Positions 58,804 to 64,000 of a stretch of DNA of 64,000 bases are shown piece after piece (the first letter of the stretch is position 1; each line of letters begins with the position of its first letter). The stretch is from DTU052 sp050951725 (lineage in GTDB: Bacteria > Bacillota > Syntrophomonadia > Syntrophomonadales > DTU052). The stretch spans positions 1-64,000 of the forward strand of contig JBMNJO010000022.1 in assembly GCA_050951725.1 (NCBI GenBank). The letters run 5' to 3'. The notes beneath the pieces are model-generated. The model did not search any database and was not told the origin of the DNA. It was given only the letters and a program-made list of their open reading frames with translations. A program made the position numbers and the translations under genes.

Positions 58804-61506
58804 GTGGTTACACTTACCGTAAACGGCAAACAGATCCAGGCTCCCAAAGGCAGCACTATTCTGGAAGCCTGTCGTTTAAACGGGATCGAAGTACCCACCC
58901 TGTGCTATGACCCAGATCTCAGGCTAGCGGGTTCATGCCGCATGTGCCTGGTAGAAGTAAAAGGACGTCCGCTGTTTCTGGCCTCTTGTGTGGCGCCTGC
59001 CGAAAACGGCATGGTAGTAGAGACCGAGAGCGCGGATATCGTAGAAGCACGACAGGTCGTTTTGGAGCTCTTGGCGGCGCGCCATGACTTCAACTGCCAG
59101 ACCTGTGAGAAGAACGGGGACTGCAAGTTTCAGGATTACTGCTATCAGTATGGGGTTAAGGACACCCGTTTTACCGATGGGGGCAGGCATGTCTATCCGA
59201 TAGATGATCCTAACCCATTTATAGAGAGGGACTACAATAAATGTATTATGTGCACCCGTTGTGTGCGCGCCTGTGAAGAAATAACCAACGCCCGGGCCAT
59301 AAACGTAAAGGACCGGGGCCATAACGCCAAGATTGCCACAGCTTTCGACGGCAACCTGGCGGATTCACCCTGTGTATTCTGTGGCCAGTGCGTGATGGTC
59401 TGCCCGGTAGGGGCTTTGACCAGTAAAGTGAGTGCGGGTAAAGGCCGCGCCTATGAAGTGGACAAGGTCGTGACCACCTGCACCTATTGCGGCACCGGGT
59501 GTACTCTGGAGCTCAATGTCAAGGAAAATAGGGTGGTAGGGGTTACCTCCAACCGTTCGGAGGAATACAGCCCGGTAAACAAGGGAGCGCTGTGTGTTAA
59601 GGGGCGCTTCGGCTGGGATTTCATTCATTCCCCCGATCGTTTGACAACCCCTCTTATCAAGGAAAACGGGGAATTCCGGGAAGCATCCTGGGATGAGGCA
59701 TTAGACCTGGTGGCTGCCCGTTTGAAGACTATCAAGGAGGACAGTGGGCCGGATTCCATGGCCGTCTTTACTTCTGCCCGCATCACCAATGAGGAGAATT
59801 ACCTGGCGCAGAAGTTTACCCGGGCGGTACTGGGAACCAACAATGTGGACCACTGTGCCCGTCTTTGACACTCCGTTACTGTCGCCGGTCTGGGGGCAGC
59901 ATTTGGGAGTGGGGCAATGACCAATTCCATTGGGGAACTGGAGAAAGATGCTACCGGCATTTTTGTTATCGGTTCCAACACTACTGAGAATCACCCGGTA
60001 ATCGGGATGAAGATTAAGAAGAACGTCCTTACGAATGGTGCCAAACTGGTAGTGGCGGACCCCCGCCGCACCGATCTGGCGGATCTGGCAGACGTGTATA
60101 TGGCACACCTGCCGGGCACTGATGTGGCCCTGGTAAACGGGATGATGAATGTCATTATCAATGAAGGGCTGGCCGATCAGGAGTTCATTGCCAACTGCAC
60201 CGAAGGTTACGAAGCCATGGCTGAGGTAGTAGCCAAGTATACCCCGGAGTATGTTGAGAAAATAACCACGGTACCGGCCGAGGACATCAGAAAAGCCGCC
60301 CGTATTTATGCGGAGGCGGAGGCTGCAGCCATCTGTTATGCGATGGGACTCACCCAGCATAGCACCGGGACGGACAATGTTAAATCCGTTTGTAACCTGG
60401 CTATGCTGACCGGCAATATCGGCCGTCCAGGGACCGGGGTTGACCCCTTGAGAGGGCAGAACAACGTACAGGGTGCCTGTGACATGGGAGGCCTGCCGGT
60501 TACGTACCCGGCCTATCAGGCGGTAACCAATGATGCGGTCAGGGAAAAGTTTGAAAAAGCCTGGGGAGTACCACTTTCGCCCAATAACGGCTTAACCCTG
60601 ACTGATACCATTAACAAGGCTTATGAGGGGCAGATGAAGGCTTTGATAGTCATCGGTGAGAACCCGATGATGAGCGATCCTGACCTGCATCACGTGGAAG
60701 AGGCCCTGGAGAAACTGGATTTCCTGGTAGTTCAGGACATCTTCCTGACTGAAACCGCTAAGTATGCGGACGTGGTACTGCCGGGAGCAACCTTCGCCGA
60801 GAAAGACGGAACCTTCAGCAATACCGAGCGCAGGGTGCAGCGGGTCCGTAAGGCGATAGATCCCGTAGGCGGAGCCAGACCTGACTGGCAGATCATCTGT
60901 GACTTGGCTACCAGAATGGGTTATCCCATGCAGTACAACTCACCAGAAGAGATATTCGAGGAAATGAAAGCACTTACCCCATCTTATGCCGGGATGAGCT
61001 ATGCCCGTCTGGAAGGCAGGGGACTGCAGTGGCCATGTCCGACTGCTGACCACCCGGGAACGCCCTTCCTGCACAAGGATGGGAAGTTCTCACGGGGCAA
61101 AGGGGCTTTCAATGCAATTGAGTTCAAGGAACCCCGGGAGAATCCGGATGAAGAATACCCGCTGATATTGACTACAGGCAGGAGCCTGTTCCATTACCAT
61201 ACCGGTACCATGACCCGCCGCTCCACGGCCCTGGATGCACACAAGCCGGAGGCCGAGCTGGAGATCAACCCGGCATTGGCGGCTAAAATGGGTATCGAAA
61301 ATGGTGAAAAGGTCAGACTGTCTACCCGCCGGGGAAGCCTGGAGATCAAGGCCAGCGTTACCGACATTCTGGCGGAGAATGTGGTCTTTATGACCTTCCA
61401 TTTCCATGAGGCAGCGGCTAACTGGCTGACCAATGCGGACTCACTGGACCCGGTGGCCAAGATACCTGAGTATAAGGTATGTGCCGCACGGCTTGACAAA
61501 ATATAG
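58804..61506 (+). CDS. fdhA: Selenocysteine-containing formate dehydrogenase alpha subunit (NuoG-type N-terminus)
   Basis: 900 residues if the in-frame UGA at 59866-59868 is read as Sec355. N-terminal NuoG-like module: 2Fe-2S (CYDPDLRLAGSCRMC), His-Cys 4Fe-4S (HDFNCQTCEKNGDC), two ferredoxin clusters (CIMCTRCVRAC, CVFCGQCVMVC). Then a 4Fe-4S site CTYCGTGC and the bis-molybdopterin catalytic domain. The active-site stretch is VDHCARL-Sec-HSVTVAGLGAAFGSG, exactly where formate dehydrogenases carry Sec or Cys. The frame resumes without shift and continues to the cofactor-binding C-terminus (LTTGRSLFHYHTGTMTRRST). Oxidises formate to CO2 or the reverse, passing electrons to the NuoEF-like subunits. 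GTG start. A naive gene call would split it in two. Confidence 0.93.
59866..59911 (+). promoter_or_regulatory. UGA selenocysteine codon and bacterial SECIS hairpin
   Basis: UGA (59866-59868) is followed at once by CACTCC, which pairs with GGAGTG (59906-59911). The inner stem CTGTC-CC / GG-GGCAG closes an apical loop with GGTCT (59887-59891), the GGUC-type loop bound by SelB. Position, size (about 43 nt) and loop match bacterial SECIS elements of fdh genes. Confidence 0.85.
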
Positions 61507-61746
61507 GACCAACTGACACGAGTGAATAAGCGGCAGTTAGCAGCATTTTAGTCAACTAATGAGTATTGCGCCAGCCAGACCGATGGTCATGCTGGCGGAT
61601 ACTCATGGTTCACGTAAAATGTCTGGCCTGACTGGATGACCGGGGATTTCCACAACCATATCCTTGGGTTACGACAAGGAGGTGGGGAACCGGATTATAG
61701 CACGCGAGTGATCAGATGATTATTATTGAAAGGGGAGGCACAAACA
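61507..61746. other. Spacer between fdhA and focA-like gene
   Basis: About 240 bases without a gene. A loose GCCAGCCAGAC.../...CTGGC repeat near 61570-61600 could fold. The formate channel may have its own promoter here. Confidence 0.4.
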
Positions 61747-62610
61747 GTGAATATATTTGGCCCAGCTGATGTAGCAGTTAATGCTAGTAAAGCAGGTAAA
61801 GGCAAAGGTGACCTGGCCTTATTCCCCATGATTATCCTGGGGATTCTGGCTGGGGCTTATATCGGATTCGGAGCTAATCTGGCAACCGTAGTAGGAGCTG
61901 ATGGTGCGAGCAAATTCCTATTCGGGGCAGTCTTCTCGGTAGGTCTGATGATGGTGGTTATTGGCGGAGCGGAACTCTTCACCGGGAACAACATGTTCCT
62001 GACCATTGCCGCCCTGAACGGGGAAACTACCTGGGGTAAACTCCTTTATAACTGGGTTGTTGTATACTTTGCCAACTTTGCCGGTTCACTCTTACTGGTT
62101 TTCATAATCTTAAGCGGCATGGCCTGGATTGGACCCAATCCCGAGGGAGGTCTGGCATTATCCGCTATAGGCGTAAAAGCAGCCTCCATCGCTCAGGGCA
62201 AACTGACACTGACCTGGTCGGCAGCCTTCTGCCGCGCGATCTGCTGTAACTGGTTGGTATGTATGGCCGTATGGCTGGCCCTGACCGCGAAAGATACCAT
62301 AGGCAAGATATTCGGGATATTCTTCCCCATCATGGCCTTCGTAACCAGCGGATTCGAGCACAGTGTGGCCAACATGTACTTCATTCCCATGGGTATCTCC
62401 ATTGTAAACAAAGCTCCGGAACTGGCTATCGCTGCTGGTTTTGATCCGGCGCTCTTCACCTATGGGAACTTCATCATGAACAACCTGATCCCCGTTACCC
62501 TGGGTAACATTGTCGGGGGCGCAGTCTTTGTTGCCGGCCTCTACTACCTGGTATACCTGAGACCGGCCAAGGTCGCCGCAGCGAAGAAAGACAGCGGGGT
62601 AAGCGCATAA
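61747..62610 (+). CDS. focA: Formate/nitrite channel (FocA/NirC family)
   Basis: 287 residues, six membrane helices. LFPMIILGILAGAYIGFGA, VIGGAELFTGNNMFLTIA (the helix-break region typical of FNT channels), AFVTSGFEHSVANMYFIPMG with the conserved central His. GTG 61747 is 8 bases after GGGGAGG. Directly downstream of formate dehydrogenase, so most likely a formate channel in the cell membrane, although sequence alone does not exclude nitrite or another small anion. Confidence 0.85.
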   Translation: MNIFGPADVAVNASKAGKGKGDLALFPMIILGILAGAYIGFGANLATVVGADGASKFLFGAVFSVGLMMVVIGGAELFTGNNMFLTIAALNGETTWGKLLYNWVVVYFANFAGSLLLVFIILSGMAWIGPNPEGGLALSAIGVKAASIAQGKLTLTWSAAFCRAICCNWLVCMAVWLALTAKDTIGKIFGIFFPIMAFVTSGFEHSVANMYFIPMGISIVNKAPELAIAAGFDPALFTYGNFIMNNLIPVTLGNIVGGAVFVAGLYYLVYLRPAKVAAAKKDSGVSA

Positions 62611-62639
62611 CTCAGGTAAGAAACTGAATAACAGCTTAA

Positions 62640-62668
62640 GAAAAAGCAGGGCTTCGGCCCTGCTTTTC
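62640..62668 (+). terminator. Rho-independent terminator after focA
   Basis: AAAAAGCAGGGC-TTCG-GCCCTGCTTTT, a UUCG tetraloop terminator. Confidence 0.9.
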
Positions 62669-62795
62669 TGCTTAGGGGCAGAAGGGCAGGAGGCGTGGGG
62701 ATGGGGCAGGCATGAGACCAGCTAACTTGGGTCAAGACTTTTTCTTTAAAGCGTATTCAACGTGAGGGGAGCGCCGGGTCGATTCTTCACTTGAG

Positions 62796-62861
62796 GCAGG
62801 CATGGGGACGGTTCTTATGCCTTTTAACGGAAAAAGGTATAAGAACCGTCCCCATGCCTGC
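62796..62861. repeat. Long inverted repeat with GGGGACGGTTCT core
   Basis: Arms of about 30 bases beginning GCAGGCATGGGGACGGTTCT and ending in its complement AGAACCGTCCCCATGCCTGC, with a short AACGG loop. The GGGGACGGTTCT core is widespread in bacterial intergenic REP-like repeats, which are often moved by RAYT transposases. No transposase is present in the window. Confidence 0.75.
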
Positions 62862-63027
62862 AAGTTGAAGTTAGGATCCATCCTCATTCCCGTTTTAGGT
62901 GCAGGGCTGCGAACATCGTAATGGAGTATTAACCCCTTTGTATTTACCGATAAGGAGATTCTTTGCTTGGAAAAGGCCTATCCAGTAGTCGGAATCGATG
63001 TAGTAAAGGAATCGTCTTGGTCCCCTA

Positions 63028-63091
63028 TTTCGGGGACACTATACTAAATGATTCTGGCGAGCCAGGATAATTTAGTATGGTGTCCCCGAAA
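63028..63091. repeat. Long inverted repeat, GGGGACAC family (copy 2)
   Basis: TTTCGGGGACACTATACTAA at the left pairs with the right arm ending GTGTCCCCGAAA, around a two-base GA centre, with a few mismatches. Related to the element at 31508-31559, sharing GGGGACAC and the TACTAAAT / ATTTAGTA core. Confidence 0.75.
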
Positions 63092-63190
63092 TATTATGGT
63101 GCCCACGAAATAGGGCGCTGGAATATGGGGGAACGTTGGGGATTTGCTGAAGATGGTGTCGCAACAAAATTTAAGGCCTGTCCATGGAAT

Positions 63191-63223
63191 TTACAAAAAT
63201 TGACTGCAGATTAACGGTATAAT
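63191..63223 (+). promoter_or_regulatory. Possible Spo0A-dependent promoter of spoIIE
   Basis: TATAAT (63218-63223) has no -35 at 17 bases, but TTACAA (63191-63196) stands 21 bases upstream, the unusual spacing known for Spo0A-activated sigma-A promoters such as spoIIG and spoIIE in B. subtilis. A near 0A box TGTCGCA (consensus TGTCGAA) is at 63157-63163. Short motifs, so tentative. Confidence 0.4.
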
Positions 63224-63256
63224 GAGCCCGATAGCCCGGTCAAAGGGGGTATTACC

Positions 63257-64000
63257 TTGGACAGGCCCGAAATCTATCCTTTTAAAAGGATAAGCACGGA
63301 GAAATCAAAGAGACCTTTCTTCAAATGGCCATCCTGGCCTAGAATCATGGTCTTCGGTTCCGGCGGCTCCCAGAGATTGAACGCTCTCCTCAGGGTGTTT
63401 GATCTGGAAACCATTGCCCTGTGGGTGGTGGCCTTTTTGCTGGGCAGATCCTTTATCCTGGGTGAGATTCTGCCGTTTGCAGCTGCATTTGCGGCGGCCT
63501 TTGCATCCAAGAATCGAAAACTGACCTGGGGCATTCCTTTGTTCTCCATCCTGGGGCTGATTACGATGGCTGAGGGCTATCTGATGTGGGGAAATGCCCT
63601 GGCGATCATAGGGGTATCTCTGTTGCCGAATTATATGCCTTTGACAGGCCGGCGCCGGTGGATTGCCCTGCCCTTGTTGACTCTGTTGATAATGGTAGTT
63701 ACCAAGACAGTGTTTCTCCTGTTTAATAATCCCAACGTCTACCTGGAGATGGTGATCTTTTTCGAGGCTGTGGCTGCGGGGATTATGACCTTTGTCCTGA
63801 TGGTGGTCAGGGAAGCCCTGGATGAGGGCAAACCGCTGAAGGAGTTCAGCTTTGAGGATGTGGCGTCCTTTATAATCCTGGGAATCGGGGTTCTGATCGG
63901 TTTGTCAGGGGTCAGTGTTTTTGAACTTTCCCTGTCCGGAATCACCTGCCGGCTGGGGATACTGCTGGCGGCTTTCTTATGGGGTATGGGCGGAGGGACC
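63257..64000 (+). CDS. spoIIE: Stage II sporulation protein E, N-terminal part
   Basis: The frame runs from TTG 63257 to the window end without a stop (248 codons). It begins MDRPEIYPFKRISTEKSKRP, then FLLGRSFILGEILPFAAAFA and repeated membrane helices: the SpoIIE membrane domain. The PP2C phosphatase domain that dephosphorylates SpoIIAA lies beyond the window. SpoIIE couples the polar septum to sigma-F activation. Position after yabR (with the inserted formate module between) fits the B. subtilis order. Ribosome site AAAGGGGG. Confidence 0.9.
   Translation, partial: MDRPEIYPFKRISTEKSKRPFFKWPSWPRIMVFGSGGSQRLNALLRVFDLETIALWVVAFLLGRSFILGEILPFAAAFAAAFASKNRKLTWGIPLFSILGLITMAEGYLMWGNALAIIGVSLLPNYMPLTGRRRWIALPLLTLLIMVVTKTVFLLFNNPNVYLEMVIFFEAVAAGIMTFVLMVVREALDEGKPLKEFSFEDVASFIILGIGVLIGLSGVSVFELSLSGITCRLGILLAAFLWGMGGGT

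Noticed and set aside
59701..60360. Antisense frame of 219 codons across the Sec codon of fdhA
   Set aside because: Shadow of fdhA; no start signal or family.
1..64000. CRISPR arrays, tRNA or rRNA genes, IS transposases, integrase
   Set aside because: None recognised on either strand by reading; absence is not proven without a covariance or profile search.

Overview
The window looks like the chromosome of a strictly anaerobic, endospore-forming member of the Clostridia, most like the Syntrophomonadaceae. The evidence is sporulation and germination genes (spoIIR, gerABC, spoVT, spoVB, yabP, yabQ, spoIIE), ferredoxin-dependent pyruvate/2-oxoacid oxidoreductase, CoA-transferases of short-chain fatty acid metabolism, a selenocysteine formate dehydrogenase of the NuoEFG-linked type, and a flavodiiron protein with two short-spaced rubredoxins. 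The genus is an inference from gene content.

Region 1 (1 to about 15.5 kb) is accessory DNA, all on the + strand: part of an integrated plasmid, ICE or phage-like element whose left end lies outside the window. It carries a Toprim/primase-like gene, a P-loop ATPase, a Lar-like anti-restriction zinc protein, DUF551 proteins, a sigma-70 region 4 / RNA polymerase alpha-CTD fusion, a second DnaE polymerase, a DNA methyltransferase, a RadC protein and two membrane-anchored coiled-coil paralogues. Three of these genes are broken by single-base indels. The spaces between genes hold repeated RNA-like structures: strings of tetraloop mini-hairpins with compensatory changes, two leaders in which a hairpin separates the Shine-Dalgarno from the start codon, a duplicated 45-50 nt element, and a free-standing promoter-RNA-terminator unit. 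No integrase, relaxase or att site was identified.

Region 2 (15.7 to 35.4 kb) is metabolic and stress-related. It holds a livJHMGF branched-chain amino acid/amide ABC transporter, a PerR-type regulator followed by reverse rubrerythrin and a flavodiiron-rubredoxin-NADH:rubredoxin oxidoreductase fusion (O2/peroxide defence), an acetyl-CoA-dependent CoA-transferase, a convergent por operon (gamma-delta-alpha-beta) with its own FadR-type regulator, spoIIR, ispE, another GntR regulator, a nucleotidyltransferase and a class III CoA-transferase.

Region 3 (35.4 to 64 kb) follows the ancestral Firmicutes order glmU-prs-ctc-pth-fin-mfd-spoVT-spoVB-mazG-(hup)-yabO-yabP-yabQ-divIC-yabR-spoIIE known from Bacillus subtilis. 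Insertions into it are a K+/Na+:H+ antiporter (pth/fin), a reverse-strand gerABC germinant receptor operon (mfd/spoVT), and a one-carbon module between yabR and spoIIE: Ppx/GppA, beta-carbonic anhydrase, NuoE-NuoF-FdhA (UGA-encoded Sec355 with a SECIS hairpin) and a FocA formate channel. Carbonic anhydrase, formate dehydrogenase and formate channel together suggest CO2/formate interconversion and formate export, as in syntrophic interspecies formate transfer. Long inverted repeats with GGGGAC/GTCCCC ends occur at four intergenic sites in regions 2 and 3.
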